Of a DNA stretch of 64,000 nucleotides, positions 34,959 through 45,883 are shown in pieces. Every line of letters starts with the position of its first letter. The first letter of the stretch is position 1. The DNA is taken from contig NC_081410.1 in NCBI RefSeq assembly GCF_030272615.1, positions 571,961,241 to 572,025,240 of the forward strand, written 5' to 3'. Both the position numbers and the translations under genes were made by a program. Source of the stretch: Cryptomeria japonica. Taxonomy: Eukaryota > Streptophyta > Pinopsida > Cupressales > Cupressaceae. A model generated the notes under the pieces. That model searched no databases and was not told the origin of the DNA. It worked only from the letters and a program-made list of their open reading frames with translations.

Positions 34959-36158
34959 TTTACATTCCCAATTATTTAATGATATAAACAAAAAGATTAT
35001 TTATTTATGAAAATGAGAACATGAATAAAATAGATAACAGAGGTAGGTAATTTCTTTAGATTGATTTTTTAGTAAACAGGAGATTAATATTTACAGAGAG
35101 AGAGAGTTTATTCCAGCATTCATAGGGAGGAAGTTTATTTCCAGATTTCACAGAGAGAGTTTATTCAACTAATATTCATAGAGATTCAACTAATATTCAC
35201 AGAGATTCAACCAATATTCATAGAGATTCAACCAATATTCACAGAGAGATTTTATTCAACTCATTTCATAGAGAGATTTTATTTAACTAATATTCACAGA
35301 GAGATTTTATTTATTCATTCACAGAGAGAGATTTATTTATTTTTATATTCAATATCATCTAAGAGAAAACAAAAAAGAAAAAATCTAATTTTCTACCTTT
35401 TTAATAGATTAAATAAGATATGCAAGAGAAATCTGCATTTGTATTTAAAAAGAGAAGGAATTATATCACTGCATTTCTTTAAAGAAAACAAAAATAGGTT
35501 TTTCTTCCTATCTAGCAATTGAGAAATGATTTCTTCAGAATACTATATTCAACCAAAGAATCTAGAAACTATATATTTTGATAATACAAATTCCTCATAT
35601 GATAAAAGGAGAGAACTTGGTTTACTGAAGCTCGAAGTTGAATCCTCTAGCTGTCCTTCGATCCTTCCTTGCAACTTTGAGAGAAACCCTTCAAACAACA
35701 ACTTAAAAAATCCTACAACGAAAATGAGACTAACAAAGAGAATCCTACTTCTAAACTTGGGAAATTTTCTTCAAAACATAATCAACTCCCTTCTTTGAAA
35801 CTTGCATACAATTTTATAAGAAAAATCTCTTAATTCCACTATCTAGAGAAATTAATTATGAGTGGGATTCTTTTCCAATATTGGACTCATGCAAATTGAT
35901 TAAAAACTTAGTGGGGGAGTTACATGCAAGGTGGTGGAGATTCCTCTAGAAGCTTCTATTTCCTCCTACAACATGTGCCATAATTGGGAGTGAAAATAAA
36001 TAAAATAAAAATAATACTTTTGAATTAAATTCTCCAAGTGTGTGTGTGTGTGTTTATTATTATTCTTTGATAACATTTATTCAATCATTTTAAATAGCTT
36101 AACCAAAAACATAATTAGAATTGCATCAAATCAAAAGTGATAAAGGAGGGTTGTGACA
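32712..36158 (-). repeat. 5' LTR of the chromovirus
   Basis: 3447 bp, partner of 24496-27880. The main length difference is a large AT microsatellite. Differences are mostly transitions. Confidence 0.93.
34865..34956 (+). repeat. (AT)46 microsatellite expanded in one LTR
   Basis: Ninety-two bases of pure AT, against twenty at the same place in the other LTR (26632-26651). Confidence 0.95.
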
Positions 36159-36163
36159 ACTAG
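36159..36163 (+). repeat. Target-site duplication of the nested gypsy element (right, ACTAG)
   Basis: ACTAG directly follows the CA end of the LTR; see 24491-24495. Confidence 0.85.
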
Positions 36164-36780
36164 AACGGTCTGGGTTACATTTCTGAAACATAAATCTGAA
36201 GCATTTGATAGATTTAAAGTTTTCAGGAAAATGGTAGAATGTGAATCAAATTTGAAATTAAGATGTTTAAGATCTGACAAAGGTGGTGAGTTTACATGAC
36301 AGGAATTTGTGGATTACTACGAAAAACATGGAATCAAAAGGTAGTATGGAGCTACACGAACACCTCAACAAAATGGAGTAGTTGAGCGTAAGAATAGAAC
36401 TATGAAGGAGATGGCTCCTACAATGCTAAATGAAGCCAATTTGCCAGATAAACATTGGAAAGAGGCTGTTCATATAGCAGTCTATATTTTGAATCGTGTG
36501 CAAATCAAAGTAAAATCTACTTTTACTCCTTATGAACTCTGGTATGGTAAAGCAGCTTCCATTAAATATTTCAAAATATTTGGTTGCCAAATGTTATATT
36601 AAGAGGGATGAGGAAAATCTAGGAAGTTTTGATACTAAGACTGATGAGGGTATCTTTCTTGGATACTCTACTCAGAGCAAAGCTTATAGATGTTTCAATA
36701 ATAGGTTGAAGAAAATTGTTGAAACAATAAATGTGAGATTTGATGAGATTTGATGAGTAGTTTCTATTAAGTAATGATTT
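36164..36780 (+). pseudogene. Copia integrase, C-terminal half
   Basis: Resumes the integrase frame after the nested insert. It shows LRSDKGGEF (second catalytic Asp) and NGVVERKNRT (catalytic Glu), then the ELWYGK and FLGYS segments of copia integrase C-terminal regions. In-frame stops occur near 36297 and 36341, and a frameshift near 36590 displaces the end. Confidence 0.88.
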
Positions 36781-37000
36781 GCAGGATGTTGAAGAAGATG
36801 CTCCAATAAAGCTTGATCAAGTTCCTAAATCTACAGAAACAGAAAAGAAAAATGAAATGAGCAAATCAAGCTCTAATGAAGAGGATTCAAATGCAGAAGA
36901 TTCAAATGCAGAGGATTCAAATGCAGAAACAAGAATTCCTTAGTATAATCCTTCAAGGATTATTACAAAGAGACATCCTCAAAATTAGGTTATTGGTAAC
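36781..37000 (+). pseudogene. Copia linker between integrase and RT with short repeat
   Basis: Acidic, Ser/Glu/Asn-rich linker with three tandem copies of a 15-base unit encoding AEDSN (about 36892-36930) and two in-frame stops. No domain is known. Confidence 0.65.
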
Positions 37001-37900
37001 ATGGATGCAGGGATTTTGACCAGAAGAAGAGCAAAAACTACTGAACAAGCTCAAATAGTTGAGCACTATTGTTTGGTAACTGATTTTGAACCTAAAAATG
37101 TTTCTGATGCTTTATCCGATCAATGTTGGTTAAATGCTATGAAAGATGAAATTAATCAAATAGAAAAGAATCAAACATGGGTGTTAGTGCCTAGGCCAGA
37201 TGATAAAAATGTGATAGGAGGCAAATGGGTGTTTAGAAATAAGATTGATGAATCTGGACAGGTTGTTAGAAAGAAAGCACATTTTGTTTGTAAGGGTTAT
37301 GCACAACAGGAAGGGATAGACTTTGGTGAAACATTTGCACCTGTAGCTAGATTAGAATCAATCAGAATATTTCTTACATACTCTTGCTATAAAATTTTTA
37401 AAGTTTACCAAATGGATGTCAAAACTGCTTTTCTCACTGGCTATCTTGATGAAGAAGTTTATATGGAACAACCAGAAGGTTTTGAATCCGCAAATAAACC
37501 TGATTATGTGTACAAATTAAAAAGGCACTCTATGGCCTTAAACAAGCTCCAAGAGCTTGGTACTCCAGATTGGATGCTCATCTTACAGGAAATGAATTTA
37601 CTAAAGGAGGAGTGGACAACAATTTGTATGTTAAGGTCGCAGGTAATGACATTGTAGTTGTTGAAGTATATGTGGATGACATTATTTTTCGCTACAATAA
37701 TGATTCCTTGTCTAAAAAGTTTTCTAAAATCATGGAATTTGAATTTGAAATGTCCATGCTGGGTGAATTAACCTTCTTCCTTGGTCTTCAAGTAATGTAG
37801 CTTAAACAAGGCATTTTTCTGTCACAAACTAAATATGCCAAAGAAATGCTTAAGAAGTTTAACATGACAGACTGCAAACCAGTTAGCACTCTAATGGAAA
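37001..37900 (+). pseudogene. Copia reverse transcriptase with frameshift
   Basis: Opens with [10 protein letters not shown], then the standard copia [37 protein letters not shown] and [25 protein letters not shown] single missing A in an A-run near 37525 shifts the frame. The downstream register restores the GLKQAP-type region and the catalytic YVDD (37669-37680), then FLGLQVM followed by a TAG at 37798-37800. The enzyme is dead from frameshift and stops, although the catalytic residues survive. Confidence 0.9.
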
Positions 37901-38640
37901 CTGGTTGTAAATTATCTAAGTCTGATGACTCACTTGAGGTAAATCAATCAGAGTGTAGATCAATGATAGGCAATTTGTTATATTTGACTGCATCTAGACC
38001 AGATTTGATGTTTGCAATATGTTTGGTTTCACGTTTTCAATCTGCACCAAAACAATCTCATTTGAATGTTGTGAAACAAATTTTCAAGTATATTTAGGGT
38101 ACTTTAGACTATGGTTTATGGTATCCTCGAAATAATGATTTCACTCTTGTTGGTTTCATTGATTCTGATTGGGCTGGCTGTATAGATGATTGTAAGAGCA
38201 CCAATGGTGCTTCCTTCTTTCTAGGTGACTGTCTTGTTGCTTGGCACAACAAAAAGAAAGACTGTGTTACTTTGTTCACTACAGAATCTGAATACATTGC
38301 TGCCACTGCATGTTGTACACAACTGATATGGATGTCCCACCAAATTGCTGATATGGGTATTTCTGTTGCTAAGCCTATTTCAATTTTTTGTGACAATACA
38401 AGTGCTATTAGTCTTTCCAAGAATCCTATTATGCATTCTCTCACTAAACATGTTGCTATCAAATTACATTTTCTGCGAGACCAAGTGTTGGCTAATGAGT
38501 TTTAGCTTTTGTATGTGCCTTCTCAGGCACAAGTGGCTGATATTTTTACCAAAGCTTTATCCAAAGAAACATTTGAAAGGCTTCGGGAAAGGTTGGGAGT
38601 TATCTCTCAATCTGGTATTCTCACTTCGTGCACAAATTGA
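37901..38640 (+). pseudogene. Copia RNase H, end of the polyprotein
   Basis: Contains GNLLYLTASRPDLMF, DSDWAGCIDD (first Asp), TTESEYIAATACCTQ (Glu) and FCDNTSAISLSKNP (Asp), and ends at a TGA near 38638 after [14 protein letters not shown]. Stops at about 38095 and 38504 interrupt it. No further ORF lies between this end and the 3' LTR, 240 bases away. Confidence 0.88.
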
Positions 38641-38861
38641 GGGGGCGCTTTGCTCCTCTAGCAGCCATCTGCTGCTTTGCCCTTTGTCCTTGAGACAAAA
38701 AGGGGGAGAAACAAACATCATTGACAGTTATATTTGGATTTCTTTATACATGATACACAATGATATTTATCTTTATACATGATACACAATGATATTTATG
38801 GTACAGTGAGTATGCTGGTTATGAGATTCAGGTCAATGATGACATGTTTTTTTTGCCGTCA

Positions 38862-38878
38862 AGGACAAAGGGGGAGTT
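38862..38878 (+). other. Copia polypurine tract
   Basis: AGGACAAAGGGGGAGTT stands directly before the TGTTGACT start of the 3' LTR. Confidence 0.85.
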
Positions 38879-40354
38879 TGTTGACTCTTGATTGCCCTTG
38901 ACGACAAAAAAAAGGGTGACATCATGAAAGGCATGCTGATAAAACATTGGCATATTTTTATTAATAATGCTATTGTGCCTCATCTGCATAATGTTTAGTG
39001 AAATTTATGATGTGTACAGCCACGTAATGACTTGGCATCAACTTATCTGGCATTCTTGCACGAGACTCTATTGTGGACTTCAAATGTTTTGAAATCCTAT
39101 TTTATATTTTGGTTTCTTAAGTGGTAAAATAAAAAGAATAAACAACAGTGTTTTATTTTGTTGCACAAACCCTAGAAGGTGCCACCATGGGTAATTTGGA
39201 GGCTATAACAGTGATTTTTCTTTTTCAGATTTTTACAAAGCAGTAAAAAATTGCAAAATGTTTTTCTCTTTTGTAAAAAGAGATGAGCATGAATAAAGAG
39301 TTTGATTGTTCTTTTTTTTACGATCATGTAACTATTTTTTTAAGATAACAAAAAGTTTACAAGTGTTTAATATGCTATAAACAAGAGATTTGTTGTTCAT
39401 ATGGATTTCAGTTTTCTGGAGTAGATTTATAACTATTTTTAAATGTTATACAAAAATCGTGTTTTTGTTTAGAAACCCTAACTAATATAGTTACCCTATT
39501 TTCGATGGTATATTTGGAAGGTTGTTTTTTGAAAGGTTTTGATTTTAAAAAAAACATTCCATTTCAGTTTTTGAACTGATTCTACATCTTTGGGCATTTA
39601 TACATATCATGGCTGTGACATTTTAAAAAAAAAGTGCGAGTGTGAAGAGAAAAAAAATAAAAGGCAGAGAAAACTGTGGGTTTTTCATTGCATATTGTGA
39701 AAACTCTGTTTTTAGAAGTTCAATGTGAATTTGATTTTGGAAATCAAGGGCAGAAAGGATTATTGTATTTCATACAAATAACAGAGTATACAAATTATGT
39801 GTTTCTCTGCACTTTATAGCAGTATATTTGTAAAAGGAAATTGTTTTAGTTGTACTCTTATAATCTCAAAGTCGCACAAGTATATTTCTGCAATTATGAT
39901 GTGGTTGGTGCTCCTTGAAGACAGCGTACAGAGTTGGTGCTCATTGTTATAATAAAAAGGATCTTTACGAGTGGTTTTTCTACCCCAAGATGGTTTTCCA
40001 CTCATGAAATCTTTGTGTCATGTGTCAAAAGTTTTCCATTAGTTTCATGCTCTGATATGTTGGATTATTTCATTTGTTTTGCATTGTGCTAATTCATACA
40101 ATTGTAGTTTTATATCTGCAAGTTCCATGTTATAAAATTAAATGTTATTTACTTCATTTCTGAAATTTCAACTTTGTTGATTTAAAGGCATTCTTTTCAG
40201 TTCATTAGTTTGATTATATTAGTATGTATACTTAAGAGAAACTATTTTGTTATGTTTGGTTTACATTCAACAAGATTCTCTATCAAAACTTCTTGTATGA
40301 GTTAAGTTCTTATACTCTAATTTACCCCCTCTTAGAGTCAATTCACTTCCAACA
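38879..40354 (+). repeat. 3' LTR of the copia element
   Basis: 1476 bp; matches 20543-22074. It lacks a segment of a few dozen bases near 39679 present in the partner and has a short poly-C tract at its end. Confidence 0.93.
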
Positions 40355-40359
40355 TGTAC
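40355..40359 (+). repeat. Target-site duplication (right) TGTAC
   Basis: Identical to 20538-20542. Confidence 0.93.
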
Positions 40360-40948
40360 ATCTTTTAAAATCTTTCTAGGAACCAAATGTTTGAGAAAGA
40401 TAGTTTAGGGGCATAATATTTTGCAATTCTGAGAAGATTTATATTTGAGTCACAAACCTCACTAATTCCAGGGCATAATGGCTTGCACTCTGCAACTTTC
40501 GATTTAGCACTGGAAAATGTCGAGAATGCTCCGCAAGGTCATTGCTACAATAATGTTTTCCCTACTTTGTATTTATTTAGGGACATGAATTACTAGCAGA
40601 GTGCACGTTTTAATTCTAGCTGGAACCTTTACCACAACAAATACACCCAAACACAAATATAAATTCAGATACAGTAAAAACATACTTTAAATGATGTTTC
40701 TAAGGAAAGATTTTTCAACTTCATGAACTGTATAGACTCAACGAAAAAATGTAGTCCACAAAAGCAATTTTATAGCCTTGGCCCCTGATTATGAATTACA
40801 CAAACCATCGTTGATTTTTTAAATTTTAAATGAACTAATTTTTAATCAATAAATATTCCAAATCAAACGTAAGTTACAGACGTATGAACATAATAATTAC
40901 AGATGACATAGAAATTGGCACATAGAAATCTAATGGCTGTAAATCAAA
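40360..40948. other. Flank between copia element and E2-like exon
   Basis: No coding frame seen. It would be the 3' flank of the minus-strand E2-like exon. Confidence 0.5.
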
Positions 40949-41206
40949 CTAAGCACCAATCCACCAATATGATTTTAAAAACTTCTTGATAAGAAGGGCA
41001 ATAACAGCCACAGACAAACAAACCGCTAGTAACGTTAGATCTCTATCATCAGGAGATGTATGTTGTGCATTAAGTGTTGGGTTATTCCTCGTTTCATATC
41101 AATCCCTGTTTGCTATATCTGCATTTGGAACTCTTGATTCTGTAGGTGATCTAACTCCTCGCTCTATGTGTGGTGTTAGCATAAGTGGTGCTTGGTTTCA
41201 TCCAAA
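40949..41206 (-). pseudogene. C-terminal exon remnant like Ubc6-type E2 (UBC32/34)
   Basis: The minus strand from 41098 to a TAG at 40949 reads PDDRDLTLLAVCLSVAVIALLIKKFLKS, an acidic pair followed by a single hydrophobic helix and a Lys-rich end. This matches the tail anchor of plant Ubc6-family ubiquitin-conjugating enzymes (UBC32/33/34), which act in ER-associated degradation. The same frame extends upstream as SPTESRVPNADIANRD, a plausible linker, but is broken by TGA at 41099-41101 and another near 41196. No UBC catalytic fold (HPxHW, active Cys) was found upstream in the window. It is either the last exon of a gene with very long introns or a fragment; the stops favour a relic. Confidence 0.5.
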
Positions 41207-41369
41207 TGTTCTGTTCAATATTAATTTCAGAGCACCATTTGTTCTATCTAGGAACTGCTTTATAACTGATAAAATATAAACGATGCCAAAAAAAAAAACC
41301 AGGAGTGAGCAACTGGGAGAAGAATAAACAACATGACCTACAAAAGAAAACAAAAGATAGGTTGTTCCT

Positions 41370-41720
41370 GTGAATAACTTCACAAGATCTTGGGGTGTTG
41401 AATGCTTCACATTTGGAATCTGATCCAAGATAAGATAGTCACCGAAAACCAAGTATGTAAATCAATAAAGATTCTACCTAATATAATGCACACAAAACTC
41501 TATTTACTATGATTTAACGAAGTGGAAAATATCACTCTCATTGTTTCAGCAGTTTACAATATTGACAAAATCGACCAAATTAGCCATCACCTCATTCATC
41601 AGAAAGCAACAAACAACAAAGCATTGTAGCTTTAATTTTCCTCACGGTTGCCAATGACCACAATAGAAATTGCAACTTACCTCAAGATTCTGCACAAATT
41701 GTATGCTGCAATCAACTACT
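41370..41720 (-). other. Exon-like segments of unknown origin
   Basis: Two minus-strand pieces look exonic. One, near 41670-41710, has TTTTCCCTGCAG before it and GAG/GTAAGT after it and would read VDCSIQFVQNLE. Another, near 41370-41450, reads VFGDYLILDQIPNVKHSTPQD. I do not recognise the protein, and they do not match the E2 fold. Confidence 0.25.
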
Positions 41721-42106
41721 GCAGGGAAAATATCACATAACCCTAGCAGTCTTGTAAAGAATGAAATAAAAGGAATAGTAGGTTCATAAAATCATGCACT
41801 AATTTCTCTGCAACCTACAAGAATGTATAGAATAAATGCATGTATTACTCTTTTAAGCATTGAAAAATATACATTTATTCCTGTTGCATGCTTGAAATTG
41901 AGAGAAGAGAAATGCAGTAAACAACTATGCACATGTTTAACCAGTTGTGCAACATGCATTGGAAGAAGCATGTTCTTGTTGCAATACCTGGGTAAAGACA
42001 TATTAAGCAAAGAGGGAAGTGAGCAGGCGATAGATGTTATTTGGATAACCTGCTATACACAATGATATGTGGTAGCCAGTTAAACTACTAGAAGTGCAGC
42101 ACAACA

Positions 42107-42169
42107 TCTACTCTGTCAAACATGTATGCAAAATGTGGAACCCGAAACAAGGCACATGAAATGTTTTAA
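42107..42169 (+). pseudogene. PPR-protein scrap
   Basis: Reads NMYAKCGTRNKAHEMF then stops, the hallmark core of a PLS-type pentatricopeptide module. Only one module is visible. It may be a fragment of the same dispersed PPR family as the relics at 8.9 and 52.5 kb. Confidence 0.5.
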
Positions 42170-43376
42170 GAGTGTCATCTGAAATGTTAGGCATGTATGT
42201 AAACTGTTGAATTGAAAATTGGGCACCTGAAGTGTATCCTAGAATGCCACATTTCCAAGGAAATACACAGTGCAAAGCTTTTTTTTTCCAAATTTTAGTA
42301 AGAAATTATAAAATCCCTGACAAAAGTACCAAGGACCAATCGGAAAAAAAAAAAATTGGAGAGAGAAATTAGTTTAATAGAAAAATCACCCAAGACCATA
42401 GGACTGCTGGCACTGTTTTCAACACGAAGATTAATTAGAAACCAATGACATGAAAACATTAGTCTCCTGCCTAAAGGCAGGGACTAACAAACTATATTGG
42501 ACTATGTACATGCAATCCAATCTTTGTGGAATGTACAGGAATAGAAAAGTGGTTCTCAATAGTTACGTTGGACATCCTTTCAAATGGATGAAATCAAATG
42601 TCATCTATATACTATGCTTTTTTAGATAAATATAGGTTCAAAGTTAGATAAATTGGAAGTTAGATTGGCCTAAATTGAAGTTATACATAAAAATATGTAT
42701 TTAGTTTCTAACATGGTGATGCTCTTCTTGCAACTGATCACGATAGTTATTCTAGGTTATTTTTTTTGGAAGAATAAATACAAATCCATTTTTGGCATTT
42801 TGTGGTTGGTAGGTCACTAAGAAAATATGCATGTGCACGATTCACAAAATAAGTAGTAAAAAATATTATTTTGAAAAATTCTTTTATGGAAAGATGTGTA
42901 TGATACTTAAATTTGGATAGAAATTTTTGTTTTATAATTTTTAATGAATATTTTTGAAGTAATTTTGATTGGGATTTAGATATTTTTTAAAACCTTTTTT
43001 ATATGGACCACATCATTTGTCCTAAGAAAATTGTCCTAAGAAAGACATATGCAACAAAAACTTGAAAAACTAAGAACCACCAGCTTATCCAAGAACCAAT
43101 CCCTATTCAACATTAGCTACCTCCCTAGAGCAATGTCCTCGACCTTGAAGTCACATGATTTTTATTTTATTTTATAATGTGACGTCTATATTAGTAACAA
43201 ATAAATTTATTTAATAAATATTCAAAGTAAAATTTATTAAAAATAGTAATATATTTTTACTCAATTTTATAAGTATTTTTGTATAAAAATTAATTAATAA
43301 ATAGAAAAGTATGTTCAACATAAAATGAATTTAAATTATAAAAAATAAATATTACCATCTATAATGAGCTTTAATT
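42170..43376. other. AT-rich stretch without a gene
   Basis: No coding frame, no repeat boundary recognised. Confidence 0.5.
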
Positions 43377-43626
43377 AGGGATGTGAGACCTCTATACATC
43401 ATGTGATCTATCACTTGTATAAATCTTGCACATCTCTTTTTTGGACAGGAATTTTATCCCATGAGGCTTTCTCCTTTTCTCTATTTGTAAGAGATTAGTT
43501 GCATGATTAGTTGTGCATGGATACCTAACATGGCCTAGTTGTTGGGACCCATATATTGCATCTTCATAATTAGTCTTGCATCATATGCATAATAATTTTT
43601 CTCCCTAAGTTGCACTTAAGGGTAGG

Positions 43627-44002
43627 TGTTGGAGTAAACTAGATTTATTCTATTTACTCTAATTAAGTTTACATAGGATAGCTTTATTTATCACATGGCA
43701 CAATCATTTAATATTGTTCATGTTAGTTATCTTAGGTTTCATTCTAGATAGATATGAGTTAGTTTTATGCATTTAATTTTGTTATAGCGTAGTTGTACCT
43801 ACTCCTACCTACTCTTTTATCTCATTGAGCCAAATGGTATTGCTTGTGCTCTCAATTGTCTAGCCTCTTGCCAATATAAGCAAGCTCATTTTTACATTAT
43901 AAAATATCAATTCATAGAAATTCATTACAAATTAATCTAAAGCTTTACTTTTCGATCTCCATTGAAGTGTGTGCAACTTCATGGCTCATAATTTCTCCAA
44001 CA
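43627..44002 (+). repeat. Left LTR of the tandem small element
   Basis: 376 bp. Its TATA box is damaged compared with the right LTR (CCAATATAAG). Confidence 0.85.
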
Positions 44003-45452
44003 TTGTATCATAGGTTCGTCCAGGAAAATTACCTTCCTGATTAGAGAATTGAGTAGTTGATAAGAGATCTATTATTTATCTCCTACAGACCAATTCACAG
44101 AGTTGATATCAATCCATCTTTCAAAATTCTTGGAATTTTCAAAAGCTACCTCACTTTGTTGTTCCTGATTGTGGTGACATTTTTTCCTCTTTAAATTTTT
44201 CTTTTGTAGCAACATATACACTTGTAGTAACTAGAGAGAGAAATTTATTATTTGATCTCCCATAATCTTGTTTGTAGATTTGACTTTATTTCACCATTGA
44301 ATATTCTTCACTTTTTAATTTTTCATAGTTGTGATTGTTCTTCACTTGGAAAATTTCACATTTGGAATTATAAAATTATCTCTCCTAGGGGTTATCTCTT
44401 GGCTTTCATCCTTTTGTGCTCTTGTAAGTATTATGACAAATTCAACGACTAAATTACTTAAAAGGAAAATCATGACTTGCGACAATTACTCAAGTTGCAT
44501 AACATTTTTGTTTCTTCTTCATCAAGTTTATATCCAAAATATGAGGACAAATATCTTGATTGCAAAGAAGAGGGTTATGCCTTGATTACCACTCATGCCC
44601 CTAGAAACATTGATTGTGATCCTTTAGAGATTTTTGACACTTCGATCGATGTTGCTTCAAGGGTTCTTGATTTTTCTTTAGAGATAGTTGATCCACCTTC
44701 ACTCTCATTGAATTATTATCTAGAGTCACTGATTGAGACTTTCATCATTCTTGCCTAGCGAGACTATCATTGTACTTCTTATTTTATTGAAGAAAATATT
44801 TCAATATATTCATCTTTGGATCTTGCTCGGTATGAGTTTTTACAAAGTTCTAGCTTGTCACTTTCTTATATGTTTGGGTATGTACTTGATTGGAGAGTGG
44901 CATCATCATCTTTCATGGACAAGGAAACACACAAGTAGTTTTTAGAGACATCATCTTCATTCTTCATGCTTCCATCTTTCTTTGTATATCTAGAATGGGA
45001 AGAATCCTTGCATCTATATACGGTTTTGTTTCTTCCTAAGGGGAGACAAGTGGTTTGTAAGAATTGGATCATGTTTTGAATTTAGACAATTACCATTCTT
45101 GTAGGTGATTATTTATCATGGGGGGTTACATAGTCTCCCACTTCCTTCTTATGGGGGGGGCAATTGATTAGATTCTCGCGATGAATGTAGTTCTAGGGGG
45201 GCATTGATGTGAGACCTCCATACATCACATGATCTATCACTTGTATATATCTTGCATATCTCTTTTTTTGGAGATGAATTTTTTCCCATGAGGTTTTCTC
45301 ATTTTCTTTGTTTGTAAGAGATTAGTTGCAAGATTAGATGTGCATGGGTACCTAACATGGCCTAGTTGCCAGTAATAATATATTGTATCTTCATAATTAT
45401 TCTTGCATCATATGGATAATAATTTTGTTTCCTAAGTGGCACTTAAGGGGGG

Positions 45453-45883
45453 TGTCAGAGTAAATTATATTTATTCTATTTACTCTAATTAAGTTTACTT
45501 AGGATAGCTTTATTTATCACATGACATAGTCATTTAATATTGTTAATATTAGTTATCTTAGGTGTCATTCTAAATACAAATGAGTTATTTTTATGCATTT
45601 ATTTTTGTTATAGGGTAGTATTACCTACTCTCTCATCTCATTGAGATACATGGAATTACATTTTTCTCTCAATAGTTTAGCCTCTTGCCTATATAAGCAA
45701 GCTCATATATACATTGTAAAATATCAATTCATAGAAATTAATCATAGGTTAATCTCAAGATTTGATCTTCAATCTCTGTTGTTCTTATTGCTCAAGTTGC
45801 AACATTCTTGTGTTTAGTTGGATAGTTTATTGGTTGATCCATTAGACTGTGCATAATTTCATGGGCTCATAATTTCTCCAACA
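45453..45883 (+). repeat. Right LTR of the tandem small element
   Basis: 431 bp, preceded by the purine tract AAGGGGGG. It contains a TATA box, TATATAAG, at 45690-45697 and is flanked on the right by TTAATTA. Confidence 0.85.

Larger units (their letters stand above)
24496..36158 (-). mobile_element. Tekay/Del-type chromovirus (Ty3/gypsy), nested in copia integrase
   Basis: Two long LTRs (24496-27880 and 32712-36158) flank a 4.8-kb internal region read on the minus strand: gag, protease, RT, RNase H, integrase with C-terminal chromodomain. In element orientation the LTR starts TGTCACAACC and ends GGGTTATTTCA or a variant. PBS and polypurine tract are in place. LTRs above 3 kb and the type II chromodomain indicate the Tekay/Del clade. 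Gag and pol contain stops, the protease motif is damaged and the integrase Glu is replaced, so it is not autonomous. Confidence 0.93.
20543..40354 (+). mobile_element. Sirevirus-like Ty1/copia retrotransposon, split by a nested gypsy element
   Basis: A full-length element with LTRs 20543-22074 (1532 bp) and 38879-40354 (1476 bp), both starting TGTTGACTCTTGATTG and ending TTCACTTCCAACA, and flanked by TGTAC. Domain order gag, protease, integrase, RT, RNase H is copia. A coiled coil and extra zinc knuckles in gag, the integrase and RT sequence style, and the poly-C tract near the LTR end point to the Sirevirus (SIRE/Maximus) lineage. No env-like ORF lies between RNase H and the 3' LTR. The integrase is interrupted by a complete chromovirus (24496-36158). 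Removing that insert leaves about 8.1 kb. Many stops and one frameshift in RT make it dead. Confidence 0.93.
43377..45883 (+). mobile_element. Non-autonomous small LTR element in tandem (internal-LTR-internal-LTR)
   Basis: LTRs at 43627-44002 (376 bp) and 45453-45883 (431 bp) start TGTTGGAG or TGTCAGAG and end CTCCAACA. The internal part (44003-45452) has no gag or pol. The 250 bases before the left LTR (43377-43626) repeat the last 250 bases of the internal part (45206-45452), including the purine tract, so the left LTR is itself the right end of another copy. The sequence after the left LTR (TTGTATCATAGG) is a decayed Met PBS. Inside, a frame near 44470-45080 is open for a while but has no motif. 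The family is related to the element at 47.2 kb. Confidence 0.8.

Noticed and set aside
44252-44945. Plus-strand ORFs inside the small tandem element
   Set aside because: Open for short stretches in several frames, with no recognisable motif; not supported as genes.
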